A stretch of 64,000 bases of DNA from Trichoplax adhaerens (Eukaryota > Placozoa > Uniplacotomia > Trichoplacea > Trichoplacidae): positions 865,815-929,814 of the forward strand of contig NW_002060946.1 in NCBI RefSeq assembly GCF_000150275.1, in the 5' to 3' direction. The translations under genes were made by a program, and so were the position numbers. Positions 9,901 to 22,207 of this stretch are shown piece by piece. Position 1 is the stretch's first letter; every line of letters begins with the position of its first letter. A model generated the notes under the pieces. That model made no database searches and was not told the origin of the DNA. It saw only the letters and a list, made by a program, of their open reading frames with translations.

Positions 9901-12645
9901 GCCAAACTCTCTGCTGAGAGCTCTATTAACACAACCGCCGCCATTGTAGCTTTAAGAAGAAAGGGACACAGTTTACAGAATGTATCGATCAATTCAGAGA
10001 TTGATCGCCAATTACGGATTGCTACATTTATACCAGCAAGTGCTGGCTCACCAGAATCGGAAGAGCTTGTTGGTGTTAATAACGAGATGGATAGGTTATA
10101 TAGTACTGGAAAAGCCTGCAATGGGACTAGTAAGATATTACCTTTTTGCTAAAATCTCACTTAATGACTATAACTGATTTATTTAACAGTACTGCATTTT
10201 GTTGGCTTCTAAGTACTGTACATCAAAACTATGATCGACCCGTAACTATTCAATAGACAATTAGAAAAATAACGAAAATAATGTGATTTATTGAAACATT
10301 AATGTATTTGAATTTCATTTTAATTTACAGCATGTTATTCGTTAAATCCTGGCTTGGATGGAATTTTAGCGAAGTCCAGGGATTATAATGAACTACTTTT
10401 CGCTTGGCATGGCTGGAGAAATGGTACCGGACCAAGTATCAAGCCTTACTATATAAAATACGTTTCATTAATGAACACCTTAGCTAAACAAGCAAATTAT
10501 AGTGATGCAGGTTTGTTCACTTTCTGTTTCCTATAATAACTTGTTTTGCCGTAATTAATATTTTAAATCTCAACTACAGTTGATACAACGCTACTAGAAA
10601 CAACAAAATATTAAAATGAAATACATGTAAATTCAACGTACATTTAGTCGCACCCTTTATAAACAGCGTATGTACCAATCCTACTTATAGGTGCCAGATG
10701 GAGATCCAGATATGGCAATAACTCCAAAGCCTTTACTGACAATGTTCAAAAGTTATGGTTACAATTGAAACCGTTCTATCAAAATCTGCACGCTTATGTT
10801 AGAAAGCGATTAAGAGAAAAATATGGTGCCGATAAAGTCTCACGCACAGGTCCAGTACCCGCTCATCTCTTTGGTAATATGTGGGCACAATCATGGATTA
10901 ATATTTATGATATGTTGGTACCATATCCCAAAAAGCAAATATTGGACGTAACTGATGAAATGGTTAAACAAAACTATACGGTCAAGAAAATATTTGAAGT
11001 AGCTGATGAATTTTTCGTCAGTATGGGTCTAGAACGTGTACCTAAATCCTTCTGGAAGAATTCTATGCTTGAAAAACCAAAAGATCGACAGGCAATCTGT
11101 CATGCATCCGCTTGGGACTTTTACAGAGGAGATGTTAGGTGTTTACTCTTTTCAAGTTCTGTTACTATCACTATAATACTGTAGTAATATTAACTTAAAC
11201 ACGGATTAACTGCTAAGCAGCACAGTCAAAAGTTTACTTTGAATTTTAAACTGAAGAAATATTGATTTACTGACAATTTGATTCATTACTTATCTAAAGG
11301 TGTGCATTTTTTATTTTTAACGAATATCTGTCTTTTTTAGAGTTAAAATGTGCACACAAATTAACTTTGACGACTTCTTAACCGTCCATCATGAAATGGG
11401 CCATATTCAATATTATCTTCAGTATGGATTCCAACCCTTGAACTACAGATCCGGAGCTAACCCTGCTTTCCATGAAGCTGTTGGTGATACTATTTCTTTG
11501 TCCGTCACAACACCTGATCATTTAAGGAAGGTTGGACTACTAAAATCCTCTGAAAACGATCAAGGTAAAAATAAATTATTTGCCCATGACTAAATGCGTG
11601 AAGCAAATAATCTACTTTAAATGTGTGATATCGATAGCTGTAATCTTTTTCCATCCTGTCTGGGTAATTATATAACTATTTGTCTTTTACAATCAGCGTA
11701 ATTTGCTATTTACTGATTACAACTTTAGAAAGCGCTATCAATTACCTGATGTTGCAAGCTTTGGACAAGATTGCATTCCTTCCATTTGGATATTTAGTCG
11801 ATCAATGGCGTTGGAAGGTATTTGATGGCTCTATCACTCCTGAAAATTACAACAAAGCTTGGTGGGAACTACGAACCAAATATCAAGGTATTATACCGCC
11901 CGTTTCCAGAACTGAAGAAGATTTTGATCCTGGCGCGAAATATCATATCCCTGGTAGTACTCCATATATTAGGTAAATATTAACTGATCACTTTATGTGC
12001 CGATATATAATTACAAACCATTGATGTACACTATGACTATGTTACCACCAATTATAAAATCGTTCTATACACGTATAATCAGATTGTTTTTTAATTTGCA
12101 TCTGATCGTCATGCTTTTGATACTATTTACAGGTATTTTATTAGTTATATCATTCAGTTCCAATTCCAGAAGGCGCTTTGCCAAGCTGCGGGCAATACAC
12201 AGCCATTATATTTATGTTCTGTTTACCAGTCCAAAGAAGCCGGAAAGAGATTAGGGTAAACAGTATGAGTTCGAGATTTTGCTCGAAAACAATTACTCCA
12301 TTTTAAATGCAAAACGTCAAAAATTTTTACGCTAGCTAGACTAAATTAAAATATCCTCTATATAGAGATATGTTGAAATTAGGTAGAAGTAAATCTTGGG
12401 AAGATGCTATGGAAGCCATTACTGGTCAGCGAGAGATGGATGCTTCAGCAATTGTTGAATACTTCAAACCACTTGATGACTGGTTGAAGGAACAAAATAA
12501 GGACGAAGTTATCGGTTGGGACACTACTACCACGAAACCGCAAGTAACTACACCGTCTACAGGGTCTGCCGGTCGTGCTTTTACATGGTCTACTTTATTC
12601 ATCGCATTGTTTACATGTTTAATTGCATTTGATTTACGTTGGTAA
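6997..12645 (+). CDS. ACE: Two-domain angiotensin-converting enzyme-like peptidyl-dipeptidase (peptidase family M2)
   Basis: Zinc peptidase expected to remove C-terminal dipeptides from peptides at the cell surface. Exons: 6997-8057, 8314-8537, 8764-9007, 9159-9284, 9443-9612, 9782-10129, 10331-10510, 10691-11138, 11341-11564, 11729-11972, 12133-12255, 12366-12645; all phases agree, giving 1223 residues (human somatic ACE is about 1300). The start is ATG 6997 (or 7009), followed by a signal peptide. Domain 1 has HELGH at 371-375 and the third zinc ligand at E399; domain 2 has HEMGH at 951-955 and E979. Both keep CHASAWD, GAKYHIP and PYIRYF, the substrate- and chloride-site motifs of the family. 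No stop or new signal peptide separates the domains; the junction codon is split between exons 5 and 6. The C-terminus is a Thr/Ser-rich stalk and a hydrophobic tail ending LRW, a membrane or GPI anchor. The alternative of two single-domain genes is less likely. Confidence 0.92.
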
Positions 12646-12757
12646 ATTTTATAAATGACTTTTATGAAAACTGTTGTTTAATTTATAGCTCACTATTTCG
12701 GATAATTTTTGTAAGCCATTAGTAGGTTTTAATTTGTGTCAACTTGTTAAATGAATG

Positions 12758-12763
12758 AATAAA
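12758..12763 (+). promoter_or_regulatory. AATAAA poly(A) signal of the ACE-like gene
   Basis: A canonical AATAAA lies about 113 bases after the stop codon at 12645, a normal distance for a short 3' UTR. No cleavage site can be read directly. Confidence 0.5.
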
Positions 12764-15700
12764 TAATATGTTACAACCGGAATGCGTTGATCGCCTGTGG
12801 CATACATGAAAACGTTGCCATTATAATATGAAATTATTTCTGTTCTGCGAATCAGTTTACCCCATTATTTACTCCTTGCTTACAGTCGTATTACCTTATA
12901 TGTGATCATTTTCACTAGATCCTATCTTGTTTCGATAAATGTTTATTTGATATAATAAAATGATCGATTTAAGAAAGGGCCCAATTAATCTTATATTTGG
13001 GAGCATTTCTATAGCTGGTATAGTACAAGCAACATTGCAACTTTAACGATCTAGAGCTATTGATAGCCTATGCCATACGCAAAATTTTTTTAAATGTGAA
13101 ATTCGACGGTTTGTCTTAGTAGTAAATTATCATCATCACTTTATATTGGATGATTACCATTCTATCAACAACTAATTATTAATTTGGCTATTGCGGTATC
13201 TTCTCTATTAAGAGCCCAGTAAAGAAAAGGGATCCGATTAATTAAATGCTAAATATAGAACAATAACTGAAACATTGAAACGCCGATAGTGAGCGTAAAG
13301 TAAACTAAATCAGTTCTATTTAATAGTGTTATTCAGGTAGTGTTATTCCCATGAATTAATACGTATTAAGCTTTCTCTTATTATAACGTGTATTATTTAC
13401 GATTTAAAAATTTCGATTAAAGTAATGTTCTAGTCAAAATCTGATATGAATACTGCTCCTTATACCTTTGCAATGTCTTATTATTAATGTAGGATAGCTC
13501 TAATACATAATCAATGCTAGTAATGCAAATTTCAGGTTGAATTTGGTACACCTAAAAAGACAGACTAAATTCATCGTAAACAGCAACGAAATGACGATTG
13601 TTACTATAGTGCATAAATTTATAAAAGTACACCAAATACGATATAATCAATATCATACTTTAAATTTGAATAACAGCTTGAGTAAATAAATTTACAATTT
13701 CAATAATTCGTTTTACCAGCTTCATTATTTCTGGTACTTACCATATCCTAAATATACTTTAAATGAAACGGATTTTATAGACAAATTCAAAGTTTTAAAG
13801 TTCGATATTGTCGTTATTATGAATATTCAATTGTATTACTGTGCTAAAATTTTGAGTAGGAAATAATTAGACAATTAATTTATTAAATAAGATTGTACCG
13901 AAATGCTTATAGCATGGGTAAAGTTCCTGTTGCAGTCATTGAAAAGCCCTCTTATCGACTGTGCCAGTATAAGGTAGTATCTGATGATATTAATTATTTA
14001 TTACGCTTTTTGTTTCAAAAGCACAATGATTTATTATGATAGTCAAGTGATAATAAATATCTAGCGGCATTAAGAATAGCTTTCATCACTCGACCAATCC
14101 TAAAATCTTTTACTGGTTTTCTTCTTTGGAACAAGCTTGAAATATACCATTTACTTTTTACCGGCGACTGATAAGTTTAAAAATGATATTTTCCCTTCTC
14201 AATGCATCACTAGACTTTATATCAGAAGCATCATGATTTGGTAATACTTGAGTACAGTATTTAGTTATAAGATAGAATCAGCTAATTGTACATAAAAGGG
14301 GTTATTGGAATAGCAGGAGTTTACTCATTACTAGATCCTATCGATTTTGCTGTTAGTATGATGCAGTATTTAATATGCTTTCTATTTATTACCCAGTAAA
14401 AAAATTGCTGAATTAAATTGCGACTGTATACGAATAACGTATCACATAAATAGTATGCTGTACTCTATATTGTATTTAAGTGGAAAATATGTGAACTATT
14501 TCTATAACCTCTATATTGCTGAGTCAGCAAGAGCAATAAGTAATTTGTAAGAGCGCGCGGAATAGTGTTTCTTGATATCCTTTGTAATAATTATGGATAG
14601 TAAGTAAACTGCAATTAGGTAGTTCTTTTGCAATTTAAGTGGCTCTATAAGATTGAAATCTTTAAATCCGATACTTTGTACGCAAGTTTACTTTGTAATT
14701 ATAACGATGAAGAGTTTTACGTCATTTTACGATATGCTTTAATCATTGATTGTCTATTTGTCTATGCTTGATCAATGTACAGTAAAGTACTTACAAAATA
14801 CAAAAAAGAATTAGTAACAAAAAGCTTTTCTCTCCAATTGCCTAGAATATCCGAAGTCAATATACAACTATTTTTCAAAACAATAACTCGTTATTATGGT
14901 AGGTGCAAATGTTATCGAGTGTAGATGGAGGTGTCGTAAACGTAAATATGTTGTGATAACGATAAAATGTTGGAATTAGATATCAACTTTTTCTTCTTTG
15001 CATAATTCATGCAATTAATAATTTTTCTCTTCTTTCAGCTATTATTATAGCATAACAAATTAAAATTTCAAGATATATAACAGCCAATTTCTAGATTTAC
15101 GATTTAAATAACTTTGATTCACGAAATAAATTGGCAAGACTAATAATGAGAAAGTCTATTATAATAATAATTGAACTGCGTTTCGATTATAAGAACCAAA
15201 CATTGAATATACAGTAATTATCGGTCATACTAGGATACAATAGGCAAAAATGAATGCAAAATTTTCGTTTAGGTAGTCCAGTAATGGAATACCTGTATTC
15301 TTATCATACTTGTATACTTATATATTTGCTTTTTTATAGCCTATACACTTACAACATTTCCTTTGAAATAAATTATTACTAATTTTCGACAGCTGCTTGG
15401 ATGGAATTTCTATCGGTGAATTTTACTCTGAATATGCCACGGAGAACTAAAAGGAGTTTTCTTAGGTAGTCGCATAGGGTACTTATTACCTCCACAAATA
15501 ATAATTTAGTAATGAGTGCTCACAATCGCACAGTATACATGTCTAATGAAGTGTCGGCTAAAATACTTAGCTTTAAAATGAAAGCTATTTCGTTAAGATG
15601 CTAAATGTGCACATATCTAAATATGAATACGCGTAAATACCACATGCTATTCTTAGACGAATAAATACTTTAGTGTCCGGATCATCTCTGGTAATAAATT

Positions 15701-16086
15701 TACAGTATCATTGTATCAGTATATTTTTAATACACCCGTTCTTCTCCTTCTAGATTTAATAGCGTTTACTTGTATAAACAAGTGATTTTTTTCTACTTCG
15801 TTTTTCGATTTTAAGCTGGTAATGGAATAAATAATTAATTAATTTATTGTAGAGTCCCAATATTAGGAGTAATCGATTCGATATATCCAATTCTGCCATT
15901 TATTATTATTTATTGAATAAGTTACATCTATATCAATAATTGAAACATCAGAATAATATACTATGTAGCTTTTTAAATGATTTACTAAAACCTTTTAGAG
16001 TGATTAATAGATAGTTATACTCTCATTCCGCGTATTACATATAAATAGAATACATAGCTTACTAGAATATCGTATTAAGTACAGTA

Positions 16087-16097
16087 CCCCCCCCCCC
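16087..16097. repeat. Poly(C) run of 11
   Basis: An uninterrupted run of 11 C bases inside strongly AT-rich sequence, flanked by TACAGTA and GTATACACG. Likely a slippage-prone microsatellite. Confidence 0.8.
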
Positions 16098-19000
16098 GTA
16101 TACACGTAAGTTTATTCACAAACTACACATACTAGATTCAGTTCTAATAAACAATACAGAAATGAATATTATTGCAAGGATAATTAAAAAAAGTTCTATT
16201 AATTTTTGCCTATGGGTAATTTGAATAAATTGTTGATATTTAATTATCATAGATTTTTTTAGTATTTGCGTCACTGGATACTGTGTATTTCAACAATGGA
16301 TATGAAATAAAAGTTCCATTTCCGATATTGATTTAACTTCCGTGAATACTATTGGTAATTTTTAGTAATTATTCGTATAATTAGCAATACTCAGTTACTC
16401 GCTTTGCCTAGTACCATAGAATTTAGATTTAGACTGTGCTATTGTTGTCTGCGTCGTTTAATAGCGAGTTGATGTATTAATGCCGTCGGAAATATTAGCA
16501 TATAACAATTTCTATGTTTAGATAAATGTACAGCAATTTATGTATATATGTTCAATATAGGCATATTATCTATATTTTCTAATAATACATTTGATTTATT
16601 ATTTTATTAACATTAGTATAAAATATCTATCCGTACTATATACAAAATATAGTATAATATTTCATAATGACCTTCTTAAAGGTTGAATGTAACAGCGCAG
16701 TTAATCAAAAATCTTTAATAGAGTTTTCTTTTACACTACCTTATATTTTAAGTAAATTCGGTACTTACACGTATGTTCAATAAATTGTCACAAGTAAATT
16801 ATCAATATCCAACACAATGTAGATAAAAAATATTCTTATCTTGAATGCACTTTTATTAGGTAACTCTTACAAATCTATGCTCGCATGTATTGGTTAATTG
16901 GTGATAGGCTCAAAAGTTCATGTAGCTAGGGCATCAATACACTGCATACAGTAGTATACTACATAAATTATTTGTCAATAATAAAACATACAATCATATC
17001 TCAGCTATAGTCGATATTAGAAGCTTTTGAAAATTTATAATTTAACAAAATATTGAATAATATGTCAGAAAATCATCTATTGTATAATATTCTATACAAT
17101 AACATGTTTGTATTTTGAAATTGATGAGACTAAGTAGATGAGTACGTTTCTAGAGTATATATACTTTGATCTATCAAGAACTAAGTGTGACTTTGATTTA
17201 GGATGCTATTTTTACTATAGTAAATAAACTGAAAACCCTTTGAATTCTTAAAAAATTTTTTACTGTAATATGAAATGCTACAGTAAATAAGACTCCCATT
17301 GCAGCTGGTACAATAAATTTAATTTGCGTTCCGGTTAATTAAAATGCCTACACATAGTCTGCTAGAGTATAGGAAACAAAATATTAATTATGCAGTTCAA
17401 TAAAAAATTAGTTTCATCTACCATTGATAATACTGCTCTAACGCGAATGTTTAAGATAAAAAATACGATGACTTAATTATCATTTCTATTAATAGAAGTA
17501 TATGACTTAGATTCAGAGATATATTTATATCACAGCAAACAAGGTATCTTATGTAGTATTATTAATGTAACAACAACAGTAACTTCTGCAAGCTGAATAA
17601 TAGGAACTAATTGGAAAATTTTATGAGAGCGTAGTTAGAAATAAACAAAGTTAAGGATAAACTGACTTTTCATTCAAGTCTTAGAAATTATGAAATAAAA
17701 TAGATTTATTATATATACATATGTTTCCTTTGTTCTGCATTCGTAGACTGTGACGGAAAGCAAATATTACATGTACGGTTAAAATTTTTACTGCTCTTCT
17801 TTTCATAATGTAGCTGCATTTGCTCAGGTTTTCTACTGTATAGCGAAGTTTTGAATAGCTCAGTAGTGATACTACACCAATTGTATCGTTTTCTGTAATA
17901 CAGTAATTGAGTAGAATTACAGTGTAACGATACTTTATGCTAATATAAAAATGTAGCTATTTTTCTTTTATGATGGTACGCAATAGATTATAATATTGGC
18001 ATATAACTCATAAATCTTGAAAATACGTCAGAAAATTTGGGTATACTATTTCTCAGATACTCCTTCAAATAACGATTATTTAATGTTTGTTTTCAACTGC
18101 TTTCTATGCTAATTAACTAGGATATACAATGAGCTCAATATGACATTTAAAAGATCTACTTTATTATCCATTATTACTATATTTTATCAAATTGATTATC
18201 GATACCTACAGCTAATAAATCAGTATATGCGTAAATTATCATGTATAGTTTTTTCGTAAGCTGAAATCCTTATGAGACTTTTACATTAACTACATTGTCT
18301 GTTTATAGAAGCTAGTGTATCAACAAAATATTCACTACTATCAAATTAGCCTACTTTACCCACTATAGAGTAGGAATTGTAAAGTAGGGAGGACGTAATT
18401 TATGTTCAATAGCAGGACTATTCTGGTGTTAATAATAGTGCCTTAGAAAAGATACCTGATGAGGATAACGTTGTGCAATTGTAATCTTTCATACAAATTT
18501 TAGTATAAAGTACGACTACATATATAGTTTGGCAATTAGTGATTTTATGCTTTGAAGGCATATTTTTAAGTATTGTGTTATTGTTTCAGCTTAGTTTTTG
18601 TATTACCGAGAGCACGGTGGTACATCCTTTTCAAGCTAATATAATTAGCAATTACTTCTAACGAAGAAAATGTTCAATTATAAAGTATTCACCAACAGTC
18701 AGAATGTCGTATTACATCCTAAACCTTTTCTAGTTAATATTTATTTAGCGAGTAAGCATAAATAATTGGATGTGATTCACGTATGTGATCATTATTGTTA
18801 GGCAATGTCAATTTAGAAGTTTCTTCAAATATGAAGAAACTTTCCTAGATTTAGCTTGAGCAAAGAATTGAAAGTACGATAGCGTGCAATTGTCTACATT
18901 TCAATATACGTACGTATATAGTACTAGACTAATGAATCAACTCATATATACTGTATATAATTTGAATTTCTATACTAATTTTACTAGTCCACAACAATAA

Positions 19001-19149
19001 GATTTATTTAAAAATGCGTGGTTATATTTACGAATGTCCTTGTATGGCCATCTGCAATATACAGTATTAGATTATTAAGCAGACACTGCTAATTGCAACT
19101 ATTGAACATCCATTGATTTATCTATTCCTGTTCTTTATCGCATCAAGGC

Positions 19150-19306
19150 CTCTTGCCAATTTCAATAAGTTACCAATTCGTAAAGATAGCAGTATATATC
19201 TAAATGAAACAACTTTAAAAAATTTTCAAGGATTAAACTTTAATGATTGCAGCTCTTATATTACTATTTACCGTGTACTACAAATGAATAATACGAGTAC
19301 ATATGG
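19150..19306 (+). other. Isolated exon-like open segment, unassigned
   Basis: An open frame of about 70 codons (19113-19328) contains a stretch that could be an exon: an acceptor-like CATCAAG at its left side and a GGTAAAA donor near 19305. The peptide has potential N-glycosylation sites (NETT, NNTS) and a cysteine, as in an extracellular segment. No partner exon was found on either side, so it may be a relic or chance. Family not recognised. Confidence 0.2.
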
Positions 19307-20679
19307 TAAAATTCTAATAGCGATTTAGTATATAAATCCTCCAAAAAGGATATATGAGGTTACAGTAGGCAAAGCTATTTCATCTTCTAATACCCATTCT
19401 AACCTGAACTGTGCATAGTACTATACAATGCTTAAGAACATGCAGTAGTATGAGATAAAATGCAGTATAATAACGATTGTTCGAAAGTGCTATTCATAAT
19501 TATTACTCATTTTATATCGATGTTTAAGTTGTGGCATGTGAGAGATAGTGATATAGCATACAGAACCGAGCTAAGCGATCTGCTTTAGTAGGGTAGATAC
19601 TACCTAAATTTACATAAATTTTTTCCTATAGCCATGCCGTGCTAAATTAATCCAACGACATCACAGTTTTAATAGGATATTAATTAAGATAGTTCTTTCT
19701 GAATTTGTAGGCTGATGAAGGCTAATTACCTCCATATTAGTGAGCACTTACTAAAATAAAAATGTCAAATACAACGTATACTCGTGGAATTGCTAGGATT
19801 TACGATTAACTCGATTGGATTAGACAGATGAGAAAAATGATCATGCTAATGAATAATTTAAATGATGCATTATAACTGACTTATTTCAGTAATCGGGACG
19901 ATTACTATGCTATACGAGTGGACGTAACCGTAGTTTTTTTTGCATCATTCAGTAGATGGCCAGTACAAAATTGGTAAATTTGAGTCTATTTTACCGCATT
20001 GCTGAAGATGTGTTCGAGAAAAACTTCCATATTATCGTTACATGAGTTGCAAAATAACTGTATCACTGTGAATTATCGATAGTTGGCTACTGTACTTTAT
20101 GTATTGAAATAGCAATTTTCGTGCAGTCATTTGGATATATCTGGAATCGATTATTAATCTGACTAGTCGAATCGTTGCTCGTAATAACTACCAATCATGG
20201 TATGCTTGTCTGGAACTATGCAGTTACTGTATACTATATACCGTGCATAGTGTAATTATATTGATGGGGGTATTGAAAAGGTTCTTATATTTATGCGCTT
20301 GTTGCCTCGTTTATAAAAACTACTGTTGCATTGAGCATTAGTTATTAGGTTGTACAAGAAATATTTCATAGCTTTTGTACGATCGCAATTTATTATCCTT
20401 GTATCACTACTCACCAATCGTTGAGCAATAGAGACAACCGCATGAGTGAGACTCCATTTTATATCAAAACCCCGTTCACTGACACAAAAATGGAGATTTT
20501 AGAGTTCATTAGGGGCTAATTCAATGTTAGGACAGTGCCTAATGTAAGCACCACCGATTTTTTGCTAAGTGTACACTAGACTAAAATTGGAGTGAGGATT
20601 CAATGAATTTGTTTACAATGAATGGCGAGTAGCTGATTTTTACCGCTTTCGATATATACAGTGTACATTAGGCCGCTTT

Positions 20680-20814
20680 AGAATGCACAAAGTTATAAAA
20701 AGTCAATCTTTCGACAATTCCATATTATATTCGCTGTCGTCCATTTTTTTCCAATTTTAATACGACATGATATGGAATTATCGAACCATGACTTTTTTCA
20801 ACTTTGTGCATTCT
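20680..20814. repeat. Imperfect inverted repeat with 47-bp arms (MITE-like)
   Basis: The left arm (20680-20726) starts AGAATGCACAAAGTT, then A-rich AGTCA and AATTCCATAT. The right arm (20768-20814) is its reverse complement with a few mismatches, around a loop of about 41 bp. Matching GGCCGC words lie outside both arms (20671-20676 and near 20833), and weaker matching sequence continues outward, so the full element may be larger. No ORF is present inside. Consistent with a non-autonomous DNA transposon, though target-site duplications were not identified. Confidence 0.6.
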
Positions 20815-20885
20815 GAATCTGTATCGTGGGTGCGGCCATTTTTGTTTATGAACTTCACTCGATTTCTGTACTCAAGTTGAGAATC

Positions 20886-21317
20886 AACACTTGAATTGGT
20901 TGTCTACTTTTGCGAAATTGTGTATTTGGAAATATTATCCTTCTGCCGAGGCGATCCAAGTTCAGTATAAACTATGGCTGAGTAACGAATTAACATAACG
21001 CTTGAATTGGTTGTCTACTTTTGTAAGATTGTGTATTTGGAAATATTATCCTTCTGCCGAGGCGATCCAAGTTCAGTATAAACTATGGCTGAGTAACGAA
21101 TTTAACACTTGAATTGGTTGTCTACTTTTGTAAAATTGTGTATTTGGAAATATTATCCTTCTGCTGAGGCGATCCAAGTTCAACATAAACTATGGCTGAG
21201 TAACGAATTTAACACTTGAATTGGTTGTCTACTTTTGTAAAATTGTGTATTTGGAAATATTATCCTTCTGCCGAGGCGATCCAAGTTCAACATGAGCTAT
21301 GGCTGAGTAACGACTTG
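20886..21317. repeat. Four-copy tandem array, unit 107-111 bp
   Basis: Copies begin with CTTGAATTGGTTGTC at 20890, 21001, 21108 and 21215, giving periods of 111, 107 and 107. Copies are nearly identical, differing at a few sites (for example GCGAAA/GTAAGA/GTAAAA, CAGTATAAA/CAACATAAA). Each unit carries one open frame of about 35 codons (containing KLCIWKYYPS-like sequence), but 107 is not a multiple of three, so the array cannot encode one continuous repeat protein. Best described as a young minisatellite. Confidence 0.85.
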
Positions 21318-22207
21318 ACATAAGTCTTCTTGCGAGGACAGTACAGCACTGTATAATATATAATCTATCAGTCGTCAAGGTGAGCACAGTGAAGATGTAT
21401 AGGACCTATAGATACAGTACAGTATTGGCGCTTGAATCAAGTATCGTCATCCAAAGCTAAGCGTACTTTCTTGGACCACACCTAATATCTTGGTCGGTTT
21501 TTCCAATTTTCCAAGATCAATAAACGATTAACTGATGCTTTTATTCAACAAAATGGCAAGCAGGCCTTTGTACCATCGTCCAAATTGGATCATACACTAC
21601 AGAATACCAAACACTATTTGATGTTCTCCATTTTCAGATGTTTATTTTTGTTTACCTGAAGCTATTGTTCACTCTGGATATTGGATAAAAGGCAACATGA
21701 TGAAGACTTTTGTAAAATAATATAACCAATAGGAGGACTGGCAGTAGGACCACGTGATCGATAGACTACTTTAAGAATCTTTCATTGAGTTATCGCCAGT
21801 TAATTGCTGACGTTTTGTATATCGTACAATAGTACAAGCTACTTGAGTTTTGTGCGTTTTTTTAAGTAATTTCCTTAAAAAAGCTTAGTTAGATTGAATT
21901 TACTGTTAGTCTATTAAGTATTAAGTTCGCCACTTTGCAGTAACAGTGGATGTCATAGCGAATAAAGTCAATCATTTTTGTAATTTATTAATCTAAAGTT
22001 ACAAGGGGTACATTCAGTAGATATCAAGATCGTGTGCTTATTAACCATTTTTATTTGACTAGTGATCGTTGTCGTTTGGGTAAAAAGGTATTGTTTTACA
22101 TTAAATGTTTTTATTCCATTTTGGATATACATTATCAAAGTGCGAGCTTTGTCTTCTATTACACAGCCATCATCATTTCTATTACATACCACATTTGAAA
22201 GATTATG
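21318..22207. other. Region upstream of the RASA-like gene
   Basis: No supported gene. A 57-codon frame without an early ATG (21486-21659) looks coding-like and could be an orphan exon or relic, but has no partners. The last few hundred bases should contain the promoter and 5' leader of the gene starting at 22208; no specific element was identified. Confidence 0.4.

Larger units (their letters stand above)
12764..20679. other. Gene desert
   Basis: About 8 kb of AT-rich DNA with stops in every frame. I found no chain of splice-bounded exons on either strand. Apart from the entries at 16087 and 19150, it holds only short runs, scattered TACAGTA/TACTGTA words and small hairpins (for example GTTTCTTCA...TGAAGAAAC near 18820-18841). 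Distal regulatory DNA is possible but not demonstrable here. Confidence 0.5.

Noticed and set aside
10354-10536. ATG-started ORF inside the ACE locus as an independent gene
   Set aside because: It is ACE exon 7 read on into the intron; the same applies to most short plus-strand ORFs between 8285 and 12254.
21968-22192. 74-codon minus-strand ORF just upstream of the RASA-like start
   Set aside because: No recognisable domain, no splice partners, and it lies in the expected promoter region.
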